A DNA stretch of 64,000 nt from Sphingobacterium sp. (GTDB lineage: Bacteria; Bacteroidota; Bacteroidia; Sphingobacteriales; Sphingobacteriaceae), in contig JAITTY010000017.1 in NCBI GenBank assembly GCA_031286695.1, forward strand, positions 310,001 through 374,000, given 5' to 3'. Both the position numbers and the translations under genes were made by a program. Shown one piece after another: positions 32,909 to 42,074 of this stretch. The notes under the pieces were generated by a model. It had not been told where the DNA came from and made no database searches. It saw only the letters and a list, made by a program, of their open reading frames with translations. Each line of letters starts with the position of its first letter. Within the stretch, counting starts at the first letter, position 1.

Positions 32909-35452
32909 ATGATATTGAAAGAAAGAATCGGCTACAACTACCTGAAATACCTGTTTACGGGGACGCTTTCGGCTTTGCTGGCTACAGGGTATGCGCAGGA
33001 AGTACAGAAACAGCAGAAGGATAAGAAAGAGTCGCAGCAACATATCGAGCAAGGCAGTAGGGGACAGGTTCAAACCATGGATTCCATCGATGTCGTACGC
33101 GACTACCGGCCCATGCTAGCCGATGCCGTTAAGGTGCGCCGGAGCCCCGATATGCAACGTATCAATCGCGACGCTATCGAGACGGAGTTACGTCAGATCG
33201 CCACCACTACCTTTTTAGCACAGCAAAAATATAAGCATGCGTACTACCATGAATTGATGAAACGGCATCCTGACGCTTCGCAAAGTAATATCGATAATTA
33301 CCGAATCGGCTATCTGGCCTACGGGGCCGGTGAGTACAAAAGAGCGAGCGGTATGTTGGAAGCGATTAAACCTTCGGACGCTTTTTATCAGGGAGCGGTT
33401 ATGACGTTGGGTCATATTGCCTTGGAAACTGGCGACAAGCAAGCCGCACGAAACGCCTTTGTCAAAGCGACAAAACTGGATCTCGACCGGCAAGTGAAAG
33501 CCGATGCGCTATTTAACTATGCTAAAGTCCTGCTTGCTATGGACTCCACCCAAGCTGCACAAAAAGTCCTCGAGAAATATATCACCCAGGAAGTGAAGCC
33601 TATCGACCCGGGGGCAAAAAGACAAGAAAGTCCGGAAACATTATCGGCTGAAATCCTGCGGGGGACAACCAACTTCCATGCTGGGGTCAGTATGTTAGAA
33701 TCGCTTAAGGAGCGCGGTCGGGAAGTCAATGCGATCTATCAAAAGGTGACTTACTACCGCGGACTTGAGTTTTATAACGAGCGCGCTTTCGAAAATAGCA
33801 TATCCATGTTTATGCGATCGGAAAAGTTTTCGATCAATGCAGAAATGGCGGCTCTTGCAACCTACTGGAAGGCGGAGGCGATGTATGAAGTGCGCAAATT
33901 CGGAGAAGCGGTAGAAAACTTCTCCCGGTTTCTGAGCTTGCCCGCCGCACGGAACAGCGACGTCTACAATTATGCTAATTATGGCTTGGCCTATGCTGCC
34001 TACCGAAACAACCGTTTTGAGCTGGCTGCCGATTATTTTGAACGTTTTCTAACTGCCGGAGGAAGTACAGTAGATCAAAATATACGGTATGACGTCATTG
34101 CACGTCTGGGCGATTCATACCTGTGCCTTCGCAACTATGGGCGGGCCAACAAATACTATGACCAGCTGATCAATAGTAAAGCGCCCAATCAGGACTATGC
34201 CTTCTTCCAACGCGGTGTGATCTTTGGTTTGCAGGGTGACAATGAAACCAAGCTCAGTACGCTGCGGTCGGTTCTGAAACAATTTCCGTCGTCGAACTAT
34301 GCCGATGATGCAGCCTTTGAAATTCCCTACACTTACTTCACGATGGGAGATTATAGCCGTGCTATCGAAGGGCTACAGGGGATGATCGAGAAGTATCCTC
34401 GCAGTAGTTATATTCCCCGTGCCCTAATGACGATAGGGCTCGTGCAATACAATAACGATGAACCTGAGGCGGCGAAAGCCACCTTCCAAAAAGTGGTGGA
34501 GAAATATACTAGAACCGCTGAGGCAGAGCAGGCAATGCGTTTCATTGAAAACATCTACCTCGATCAGGGAGATGCTTCGAGCTATATTCGTTACGCTGTC
34601 GGTACCAATGTCAGTAATCTGAGTCCTGCGGAGTTAGATAACATGGCTTTTCAGGCCGCCCAGTCTCTGTTTGCCAGAGGAGAATACGGTGCGGCAGTAG
34701 AGGCGATCAATGCCTATTTTGATAAATTTTCCAAACCCAAACAAGAAAAATTCGCTCGTTATATCCGTGGGGTGAGCTCGTATCGTACCGGGCATCCACA
34801 GGAAGCATTGCACGATCTGAATATCATATTGAACGACTGGACGAGCAAGTATTCAGAGAATACTTTGCTGACGGTGGTTGCGCTATATCTGGATCTTAAA
34901 GAATACAATGAGGCCATTGTGCACCTTAAAAAATTGGAGCTCAATGAAGAATATAAAAAAAATTATGGCTATGCGGTAACGAACCTGATGGTCTGTTATT
35001 TTGAACTCGGCGATATGGAACAGATGGCCAAGTACGTGAGCTTGATCAAGAATTACAGCGGAGCAACTGAGGAGGAAATTGCCAAGGCGCATTTGTACAG
35101 CGGGAAAGCATCGTTGAAAGAAAAGAATATAGCGTCTGCCATGAAAGAATTCAACCTGGCCGCGCTGAAGAGCCAATCGGCTGTTGGTGCAGAAGCACGG
35201 TACCGCGTGGCGCTCTTGCAGTATGATAACAAGGAATATGATAAGGCGTTGGAAACAGCCTTTGATGTGATCAACAATAGGGAAGCACAAGAATACTGGG
35301 TGGCCAAGAGCTTTCTATTACTTGCCGATGCCTATGCGCGTAAAGGCAATGCTTTCCAGGCGAAAAGCACCTTGAAAAGCGTGATTGATAATTATGACAA
35401 AAACGATGATATCGTGCCTGCAGCGAAAGAACGCTTACAGAAATTGAAGTAA
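32909..35452 (+). CDS. Large exported TPR protein
   Basis: About 847 residues from the ATG at 32909. This start gives a signal peptide (L-K-Y-L-F-T-G-T-L-S-A-L-L-A-T-G-Y-A-Q-E), while longer open sequence upstream does not. After a charged linker comes a short motif D-S-I-D-V-V-R-D-Y-R-P-M-L-A-D-A-V-K-V-R, then TPR-like helical repeats to the end (for example A-L-F-N-Y-A-K-V-L, A-E-A-M-Y-E-V-R-K-F-G-E-A-V, Y-R-T-G-H-P-Q-E-A-L). It is probably periplasmic or outer-membrane associated, acting as a protein-interaction scaffold. The gene is visibly richer in G+C than its neighbours. A terminator follows at 35542. Confidence 0.85.
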   Translation: MILKERIGYNYLKYLFTGTLSALLATGYAQEVQKQQKDKKESQQHIEQGSRGQVQTMDSIDVVRDYRPMLADAVKVRRSPDMQRINRDAIETELRQIATTTFLAQQKYKHAYYHELMKRHPDASQSNIDNYRIGYLAYGAGEYKRASGMLEAIKPSDAFYQGAVMTLGHIALETGDKQAARNAFVKATKLDLDRQVKADALFNYAKVLLAMDSTQAAQKVLEKYITQEVKPIDPGAKRQESPETLSAEILRGTTNFHAGVSMLESLKERGREVNAIYQKVTYYRGLEFYNERAFENSISMFMRSEKFSINAEMAALATYWKAEAMYEVRKFGEAVENFSRFLSLPAARNSDVYNYANYGLAYAAYRNNRFELAADYFERFLTAGGSTVDQNIRYDVIARLGDSYLCLRNYGRANKYYDQLINSKAPNQDYAFFQRGVIFGLQGDNETKLSTLRSVLKQFPSSNYADDAAFEIPYTYFTMGDYSRAIEGLQGMIEKYPRSSYIPRALMTIGLVQYNNDEPEAAKATFQKVVEKYTRTAEAEQAMRFIENIYLDQGDASSYIRYAVGTNVSNLSPAELDNMAFQAAQSLFARGEYGAAVEAINAYFDKFSKPKQEKFARYIRGVSSYRTGHPQEALHDLNIILNDWTSKYSENTLLTVVALYLDLKEYNEAIVHLKKLELNEEYKKNYGYAVTNLMVCYFELGDMEQMAKYVSLIKNYSGATEEEIAKAHLYSGKASLKEKNIASAMKEFNLAALKSQSAVGAEARYRVALLQYDNKEYDKALETAFDVINNREAQEYWVAKSFLLLADAYARKGNAFQAKSTLKSVIDNYDKNDDIVPAAKERLQKLK

Positions 35453-35541
35453 CAGCTCGCAAGATCTGCCAGTACATAAGCATTGATGAAGCTTTTCAAT
35501 GCGACCAAATAAAGACACTGTAGAGAACCTACCGTGGTAAG

Positions 35542-35566
35542 AGCCCGACAACAGTCGGGCTTTTTT
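35542..35566 (+). terminator. Terminator after the TPR gene
   Basis: AGCCCGAC / GTCGGGCT stem with AACA loop and a T6 run. Confidence 0.93.
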
Positions 35567-35624
35567 CGTCTCCTCAAGGAAATGATTTCCATGACTTCAG
35601 CTGGTTTACGACGATTATACCCAA

Positions 35625-35660
35625 TTTTTGTACAAAAACGAACCATTTCTGAACAAATCA
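35625..35660 (+). promoter_or_regulatory. Candidate operator of the hybrid two-component regulator (site 1)
   Basis: Two direct repeats with cores GTACAAAAACGAACC (from 35630) and GAACAAATCAA (from 35651), 21 bp apart. A TAnnTTTG element (TATTTTTG, 35687) lies 36 bp after the second core. The same layout (21-bp period, 35-bp distance) stands before the SusC gene at 48467-48506. The two operons flank the hybrid regulator gene. Confidence 0.65.
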
Positions 35661-35686
35661 ATACCATAGCGGAAACCTGCTGTTGC

Positions 35687-35694
35687 TATTTTTG
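35687..35694 (+). promoter_or_regulatory. -7 element TATTTTTG of the first PUL operon
   Basis: TAnnTTTG match without a recognisable -33 element, which fits an activator-dependent promoter next to the direct repeats. Confidence 0.55.
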
Positions 35695-35774
35695 TGTCGT
35701 ACTCCAATAAATCAATTTGATTTAAACAATACCAATACACTATAGGTGTTGATGAAAGGGGAATACAATAACCA

Positions 35775-37391
35775 ATGGGCAATAGACTTAAAAATATGTT
35801 TAGAAACGAGATGATAAACAGACAGATAATATCAAATAGCTTAATAAAAAGTGTTTTTATCCTCCTATTTTGCATTTCCGCGTCGCTTGGCTTTTCTCAA
35901 AAAAATAAAGGTCAAGGCGATTCCGGCAACTCAGGGTATATCTTACTGAAGCCAAAATACGATGGTCATTCAGTCTTGCGCAACCCTTTAAATGTTTGGG
36001 TAATGTATGCGCCCAGGAATGCAGATGATACGTATTGGGATATCGAATATTTTGTGCCGGCATTGGGTAAAAAGGTCAAGGTCATCGATTATGCGTCGGC
36101 ATGTTATTTACGTACCAGCTGGTCTTCTCTGAATCCCAGTGATGGTGTTTATGCCTGGGATGATCCAAATTCTAAAATAGGAAAGCTCATTAAAGGTGCG
36201 CAAAAGAGAGGGTTGCCCATCGCGCTACGTATTGTGGTGGACGGTCGCGACCAAGGTCAAAATACACCCAAATTTGTGTTTGACCTTGGAGCCAAATATT
36301 ACCTGGAAAATGAAAACTATCCCGATAGACAAACACCTTATCCTCAGGATACGGTATTTAGAAAATACTATACCAAATTTATTACAGCTTTGGCCAAGGA
36401 ATTTAATGATCCTGAAAAGACCTCTTTTATCGATGCTTATGGCTTGGGAAAATGGGGCGAAGCACATTATGTTGTCTATGAAGATCCAAAAGTGGCAACG
36501 TCCGAAAGTACCGAAAAGATAAAGGCAGAAACCTTGGATTGGGTAACCAGTTTGTATGCTAACACATTTACCAAGGTACCTCTGGTTATTAATTACCATC
36601 GTTTGGTGGGGCATCCCGAAAGTTGGGGAGCTGTTAACCCAAACAGTGAACGCTTATTGGACAAAGCTATTGATAAAGGTTATAGTCTGCGCCAAGATGC
36701 TTTTGGTATGACCGGCTATTACCAGGACTGGGAAAAGAATTTTGCCAAGAAATGGAATTTTAAACGCCCTATTATTATGGAGGGCGGTTGGATTATCGCC
36801 CCGGGTAAACACCGTTATTGGACAGACCCGAGCGGGAAATATAGGGAAGGGCACGATGAGGATGTCAGGAAAGGAGAGTTCGACCTGTCGGCCGAGGCCC
36901 ATGTCAATATGATGGATTTTAGAGCAGGTGGAGAAACTGAATCCTGGTTTAAGTCCTTTGATCTGGTTCAAAGGTTTAATACGGAAGGGGGCTACCGCGT
37001 ATATCCAGACCAAATCAGCTTGCCTCAAGAAATTAAGCCGGGCAAGGTTGCGCTAATTTCTCATCGTTGGCAAAATATGGGTTGGGGCTATTTACCCAAT
37101 AATATCCCACAGTGGAATTATAAATATAAAGTAGCTTTTGCATTGTTGGATGCCGAAGGGAATGTCAAAAAGATTTTTGTAGACCACCAAAGCGAACCGT
37201 CTACCTGGTTGAAAGGTACTGCTGCGAGTTATAAACTAAATGCAAAAATAGATTTACCTGTAGGAATTTACCGCTGGGCAGTAGCTATTGTTGATATGAC
37301 AAAGAAAAATAAGCCAGCAATTCAACTTGCCCTTGACGGAGATTTAACGGCTCAAGGCTGGACTAAGCTGTCAGCGTTGCAGGTAAAATAG
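35775..37391 (+). CDS. DUF4832 family putative glycoside hydrolase, copy 1
   Basis: A 538-residue secreted protein. A signal peptide fits best from Met13 (35811), which would give 526 residues. The body matches DUF4832-type proteins with a TIM-barrel-like region: R-N-P-L-N-V-W-V-M-Y, I-D-Y-A-S-A-C-Y, Y-x-R-T-S-W, L-P-I-A-L-R-I-V-V-D-G-R-D. Two Glu residues are strictly kept in the paralog at 54888: Glu229 in G-K-W-G-E-A-H and Glu336 in I-I-M-E-G-G-W. By analogy with clan GH-A enzymes, they are candidates for acid/base and nucleophile. The C-terminal about 120 residues look like a beta-sandwich. First gene of the PUL operon. Confidence 0.82.
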   Translation: MGNRLKNMFRNEMINRQIISNSLIKSVFILLFCISASLGFSQKNKGQGDSGNSGYILLKPKYDGHSVLRNPLNVWVMYAPRNADDTYWDIEYFVPALGKKVKVIDYASACYLRTSWSSLNPSDGVYAWDDPNSKIGKLIKGAQKRGLPIALRIVVDGRDQGQNTPKFVFDLGAKYYLENENYPDRQTPYPQDTVFRKYYTKFITALAKEFNDPEKTSFIDAYGLGKWGEAHYVVYEDPKVATSESTEKIKAETLDWVTSLYANTFTKVPLVINYHRLVGHPESWGAVNPNSERLLDKAIDKGYSLRQDAFGMTGYYQDWEKNFAKKWNFKRPIIMEGGWIIAPGKHRYWTDPSGKYREGHDEDVRKGEFDLSAEAHVNMMDFRAGGETESWFKSFDLVQRFNTEGGYRVYPDQISLPQEIKPGKVALISHRWQNMGWGYLPNNIPQWNYKYKVAFALLDAEGNVKKIFVDHQSEPSTWLKGTAASYKLNAKIDLPVGIYRWAVAIVDMTKKNKPAIQLALDGDLTAQGWTKLSALQVK

Positions 37392-37419
37392 CAAATTTTA
37401 TTAAGAACTAACACCTATT

Positions 37420-39207
37420 ATGATAAAACTGATCAATCTCTCTTTAGTATTGTCCCTGCTTTTTAGTCTGACAGCCTTTAACCTTATCGCACAGCAAAAT
37501 ATGACTAATGTATATGGTAGGCGCATACAATCATTAAATGGAAAATGGGATGCCATTGTAGACTTATACGACCAGGGCAGAAAAAATAAAATCTACCTGA
37601 ATAAAAAACCGGAAAACAAGACCGATTTTTATGAATATGCTTTCGAAAATGGCCTTCGTTTAAACGTGCCCTCGGATTGGAACAGCCAGATGCCCGAACT
37701 TAAATACTATGAAGGTACGATTTGGTATGGACGTAAGTTTGGTGCAGTCAAAGCAAGTGGGGATAGGCTGTTCTTACATTTTGGAGCTGTAAGCTACCGT
37801 TGTCGGATTTACCTGAACGGACAAGAAATCGCACAACACGAAGGTGGTTTCACCCCTTTTCAGATTGAAATAACGGATGCTGTTAAAGAAAACGATAATT
37901 TTTTGGCTGTTGAGGTCAACAATACCCGACGGGTAGATGCTATTCCGGCGATGGCCTTCGATTGGTGGAACTATGGTGGCATCACTCGCGATGTTTTTTT
38001 GGTAAGCACTCCAAAGATTTTTATCGACGATTATTTTGTTCAATTAGACAAAATCAAAGCAGATAAAATCAACGCCCATGTAAAGCTTTCGGATAAGTTG
38101 GCCAATTCCTCCATTACCATCGAAATACCGGAACTACGACTAAAACAAACGCTTAAAACGAATGCTCAGGGAGAGGTGAAAACTTCATTCATATCAAAGG
38201 AAATTAAACGTTGGTCGCCTGCTGCACCTAAACTGTATAAGGTGAAGATTTCAACGCAAGATGATCAAATCGAGGAGGAAATAGGTTTTCGCAATATTTG
38301 GGTTAAGGGGGAAGATATCTTTCTGAATGGCGAAGCTATTTTTCTCAAGTCCATTTCATTTCATGAGGAAATACCTCAACGAAAAGGTCGTGCTTTTTCA
38401 CAGGCAGATGCGGTGGTGCTGCTTTCGGAAGCTAAAGCTTTGGGCTGTAATATGATTCGCTTGGCACATTATCCACAAAATGAATATATCGTGAGAATGG
38501 CCGAAAAAATGGGTTTCTTGTTGTGGGAAGAGATTCCTATATGGCAGGGTATTGATTTTGAAAATGAATCGACCAAAGAGAAAGCGGGCAAAATGATGGG
38601 TGAAATGGTCGCTCGTGACAAAAATCGTTGTGCGCTCGCCTTTTGGGGGGTAGCCAATGAGACCCAGCCGTCCGAACCCAGAAATGCTTTTATCAGACAT
38701 TTGATTGCAACATGTAGAGCCATTGACACTAGCCGGCTTATAATCGCTGCTTTTGATCTGGTTCGTTTCAATAAGGAGAAACAGACCTTTGTCATGGACG
38801 ATCCTTTTACTAAAGAATTGGACGTCGTAGCTGTCAACAAATATTTAGGCTGGTACCACTCCTGGCCAGTTTCTCCTGATAAAGCCGTATGGGATGTGGC
38901 AAAAGGCCAACCTTTAATTATTTCTGAATTTGGAGGCGAGGCCCTGTATGGCAAAACGGGCGAAAAGGATGTTGCTAGTTCATGGAGTGAAGATTACCAA
39001 GAGACTTTGTATAAAAACAACCTGGAAATGTTTAAGCATATCCCAAACCTGCGCGGAACTTCCCCCTGGGTACTATTTGATTTCCGTTCGCCATTCCGTT
39101 TTCATCCGACGAACCAAGATGGCTGGAACCGCAAAGGATTGATCTCAGACCAAGGCTACCGAAAGAAAGCCTGGTTTCTGATGAAGCATTATTATGATAA
39201 TAAATAA
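37420..39207 (+). CDS. GH2 family enzyme, beta-glucuronidase-like
   Basis: A 595-residue secreted GH2 enzyme (signal peptide ending L-I-A-Q). It has an N-terminal jelly-roll sugar-binding domain (residues about 40-200), an immunoglobulin-like domain (about 200-297) and a TIM barrel. The acid/base is Glu414 in V-A-N-E and the nucleophile is Glu503 in I-S-E-F-G-G. These are close to the positions in E. coli beta-glucuronidase (413 and 504). N-R-K at residues 570-572 matches the N-x-K motif with which beta-glucuronidases bind the uronic acid carboxylate. Beta-glucuronidase (or galacturonidase) activity in the periplasm is therefore likely. Gap to the preceding gene is 28 bp. Confidence 0.87.
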   Translation: MIKLINLSLVLSLLFSLTAFNLIAQQNMTNVYGRRIQSLNGKWDAIVDLYDQGRKNKIYLNKKPENKTDFYEYAFENGLRLNVPSDWNSQMPELKYYEGTIWYGRKFGAVKASGDRLFLHFGAVSYRCRIYLNGQEIAQHEGGFTPFQIEITDAVKENDNFLAVEVNNTRRVDAIPAMAFDWWNYGGITRDVFLVSTPKIFIDDYFVQLDKIKADKINAHVKLSDKLANSSITIEIPELRLKQTLKTNAQGEVKTSFISKEIKRWSPAAPKLYKVKISTQDDQIEEEIGFRNIWVKGEDIFLNGEAIFLKSISFHEEIPQRKGRAFSQADAVVLLSEAKALGCNMIRLAHYPQNEYIVRMAEKMGFLLWEEIPIWQGIDFENESTKEKAGKMMGEMVARDKNRCALAFWGVANETQPSEPRNAFIRHLIATCRAIDTSRLIIAAFDLVRFNKEKQTFVMDDPFTKELDVVAVNKYLGWYHSWPVSPDKAVWDVAKGQPLIISEFGGEALYGKTGEKDVASSWSEDYQETLYKNNLEMFKHIPNLRGTSPWVLFDFRSPFRFHPTNQDGWNRKGLISDQGYRKKAWFLMKHYYDNK

Positions 39208-39245
39208 GACCTCAATTCTGAAGCTGAGCTTAAATAAGATTTCAC

Positions 39246-39268
39246 AACGACAATAGATATTTGTCGTT
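39246..39268. promoter_or_regulatory. Intergenic hairpin between the GH2 genes
   Basis: A perfect 8-bp stem, AACGACAA / TTGTCGTT, with a 7-base loop, in the 117-bp gap. It is not followed by a T run. It may act as an RNA-stability or attenuation structure within the operon. Confidence 0.4.
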
Positions 39269-39324
39269 ACGTGCAAAAATAACTTACTGAATAGAATAAA
39301 AGTACATAAAAATCGAAATACGAA

Positions 39325-42060
39325 ATGGACGAATACAAGATCAGTATATACAAATACGTTAAAATGATATGCTTACTGGGGCTTTTAGTACAAGCAACCT
39401 TGTTAAAAGCGCAAGATGTCATCGATTTATCGGGTACTTGGGGCTTCCAGACCGATGTGATGGATTTTCGCAGAGGTTCGCTGTCCCCTCGCTACAATCA
39501 CGTTTTACAAGGGACAATTAAACTCCCGGCTATTACCGATGATTATCAGATAGGGTATCAAAATCCCTATAAATATATTGACCGTCTGACCCGAAAATAC
39601 GAATACATGGGGCCGGCATGGTACCAGCGTGATATCGAAATCCCCGCCGACTGGAAGGGCAAAAAAATATTTCTATATTTTGAACGTACTCACTGGTTAA
39701 GTTCAATTTTTGTGGATACCAAAGAAGTCAGCAGCATCGATTATGTGAGCGTACCCCACAACCACGACCTGAGTTCATTTGTAAAGCCCGGAAAAACACA
39801 CCGTATTACCATATGTATCGATAATCGGTTTCAGTACAACACGCACAAATGGAACCATGCACATACCGAATTTACGCAGATTAACTGGAACGGTATTTTG
39901 GGAGACATGAAACTGATGGCCATCGATCCAGTTTATGTAGAAGACCTTCAGGTATATCCAAATATCACAGATCAGTCCATAAAAGTAAAATTGCGAGTAA
40001 ACAATGCGACAAAAAAACAGGTAAAGGGCAAGGTTTCTTTTGCTATCGCCGGAACAAAATACAGCCTTAAACATGAAGTTGCATTGGTAAGTAGCGATTC
40101 GGTGAGTTTTGTAGAGGCCAACATTCCGTTAGGGAAACACATTAAACTATGGGATGAGTTTAACCCAAATCTCTATCGGATTAGCTGCCAGCTGAATACT
40201 TCCGACGGTAAAAATAGCTATCAGCATGAAAAATCGACCACCTTTGGTATGCGTGAAGTAAAACAAGGAAAAAATCATGTGCTGCTCAATAACCACCCTA
40301 TCCATTTAAGAGGCAATGTCGAAAATGCGGTGTTTCCAAAAACGGGACATGCTCCGCTTGATGATGCCTCATGGGAACGAATTATGATGCTGATGAAGGA
40401 CTACGGCATGAACCATTTACGTTTCCATTCCTGGTGTCCGCCTGCGGCGGCCTTTCGTATGGCAGACAAACATGGAATATATTTTGAGGTGGAAATGCCT
40501 ATGTGGGGCAAAGATGCCGAACCCGACGAAGCCAGATATAACTTCTTCCGCCGGGAAATTAAAGCTATTTTAAAAGAATACGGCAACCATCCTTCCTTTG
40601 TTCTTTACTGCAACGGCAATGAAATTACTGGCAACTTCGACTTTATCGAGGAATTAACCGCAGAAGGCAGAAAAGCTGATCCCCGCCATTTGTATAGCGG
40701 TTCTACGGCACGTACACGGGTTAAATCAGATCAATATTACGTGTCCCAGCAAACCAACAAAGGGCCGGTAAAGGTTTACGAAGGTCTGCCGGGTACAGAT
40801 TGGGACAAGAATGTGGAATCTGATGTCGATGTACCTGTTATATCGCACGAGTCGGGACAACGTTGTATCTATCCAAATTTTGATGAGATAAAGAAATATG
40901 CCAACAGCCCCGTAGAAGCACGCAATTTCGAGGTATTTCGAGACCTGTTGCAAAAAAATGGCATGCTGGATCAGGCAAAGGATTTCTTTAGGGCATCTGG
41001 AGCACTGACCGTCCTCGAATACAAAGCGGTGATCGAAGCCTTATTGCGCTCGGGTAAATCGGCGGGCTTCCAGCTCTTGTCGATGAATGATTTTCCGGGA
41101 CAAGGCTATGCTCCCGTAGGAATTTTCGATCCTTTTTGGGATTCGAAAGGATTGGTGACTGCCGAAAAATTTAGGGAGTTTTGCGCGCCAACTGTCGCCT
41201 TATTGCGTTACGATAAAAGTAGTTACTTCAACACCGAAACATTTAAAGGCAAAGCCGAGGTCTATAATTTCAGCAATTCCACACTTGAAAACGCCAAAAT
41301 TAAATGGTGGTTGAGCGATACCGCAGGCAACGTATTGAAAAAGGGAACGTTGAAAAAGCAAACTATTGCCAATGAAAATGTATCTCCGGTAGGTGAATTC
41401 GCGATTCCTCTAAAAAACATCAGTAGCCAAAAGGTTACGGTTCATCTCGCGGTAAATGATACTATTAAAAATAGTTGGGACATCTGGGTATATCCCAAAC
41501 ATCAAGATCTGATGCAGTCTACAGATAACGTGTTGTATACTGAAGTGTACGATGATGTTGCAAAAAGGCAGTTGGCTCAGGGGAAAACTGTGGTTCTTTA
41601 TCCGTCGCCAGACCATGTAAAAGGTCGGAAATCACTATTTCATAATCATTTTTGGAACCCCATTATGTTTGCTTGGGCACCGATGACGATCGGCAATCTG
41701 GTCCATCATGAACAGGCCATGTTTAAGGATTTTCTTACTTCATACCATACCGATTGGCAATGGTGGGATATCCTGAACCATGCAAAAGTAATCGAGATGC
41801 AAAATGCACCACAACAACTGCGTCCATTTATACAGGTCATTGACAGTTACGACAACAACCAAAAATTAGGTATCGGTTTCGAAGCTAAACTGAACGGTGG
41901 GAAACTGCTGGTACTGGCATTGGATACCAAAACCGATATGGATAACCGGCCGGCCACCCAACAATTGTTGTACAGTATGGATAACTATGTGAAAAGTGCT
42001 AAATTCTCACCACAAGTGGCCGTGGATGAGAACTTTATTCAATCATTTTTAACAAAATAA
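39325..42060 (+). CDS. GH2 family glycoside hydrolase, long form
   Basis: A 911-residue secreted GH2 enzyme (signal peptide ending L-L-K-A-Q). The sugar-binding domain spans about 30-215, the Ig-like domain about 215-320, and the TIM barrel about 320-640. Glu433 in C-N-G-N-E-I is the likely acid/base and Glu509 in I-S-H-E-S-G the likely nucleophile. A C-terminal extension (about 640-911) includes a beta-sandwich and a W-Q-W-W-D-I-L motif that is frequent in Bacteroidota GH2 enzymes of this length. There is no N-x-K uronate motif, so the substrate differs from the preceding GH2, perhaps a galactoside. It lies 15 bp before the next gene, in one operon. Confidence 0.85.
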   Translation: MDEYKISIYKYVKMICLLGLLVQATLLKAQDVIDLSGTWGFQTDVMDFRRGSLSPRYNHVLQGTIKLPAITDDYQIGYQNPYKYIDRLTRKYEYMGPAWYQRDIEIPADWKGKKIFLYFERTHWLSSIFVDTKEVSSIDYVSVPHNHDLSSFVKPGKTHRITICIDNRFQYNTHKWNHAHTEFTQINWNGILGDMKLMAIDPVYVEDLQVYPNITDQSIKVKLRVNNATKKQVKGKVSFAIAGTKYSLKHEVALVSSDSVSFVEANIPLGKHIKLWDEFNPNLYRISCQLNTSDGKNSYQHEKSTTFGMREVKQGKNHVLLNNHPIHLRGNVENAVFPKTGHAPLDDASWERIMMLMKDYGMNHLRFHSWCPPAAAFRMADKHGIYFEVEMPMWGKDAEPDEARYNFFRREIKAILKEYGNHPSFVLYCNGNEITGNFDFIEELTAEGRKADPRHLYSGSTARTRVKSDQYYVSQQTNKGPVKVYEGLPGTDWDKNVESDVDVPVISHESGQRCIYPNFDEIKKYANSPVEARNFEVFRDLLQKNGMLDQAKDFFRASGALTVLEYKAVIEALLRSGKSAGFQLLSMNDFPGQGYAPVGIFDPFWDSKGLVTAEKFREFCAPTVALLRYDKSSYFNTETFKGKAEVYNFSNSTLENAKIKWWLSDTAGNVLKKGTLKKQTIANENVSPVGEFAIPLKNISSQKVTVHLAVNDTIKNSWDIWVYPKHQDLMQSTDNVLYTEVYDDVAKRQLAQGKTVVLYPSPDHVKGRKSLFHNHFWNPIMFAWAPMTIGNLVHHEQAMFKDFLTSYHTDWQWWDILNHAKVIEMQNAPQQLRPFIQVIDSYDNNQKLGIGFEAKLNGGKLLVLALDTKTDMDNRPATQQLLYSMDNYVKSAKFSPQVAVDENFIQSFLTK

Positions 42061-42074
42061 GAAAGGTTTAAACG

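Noticed and set aside
33215..35483. Minus-strand open frames across the TPR gene.
   Set aside because: Higher G+C content produces long chance frames; no motifs or signal sequences fit.
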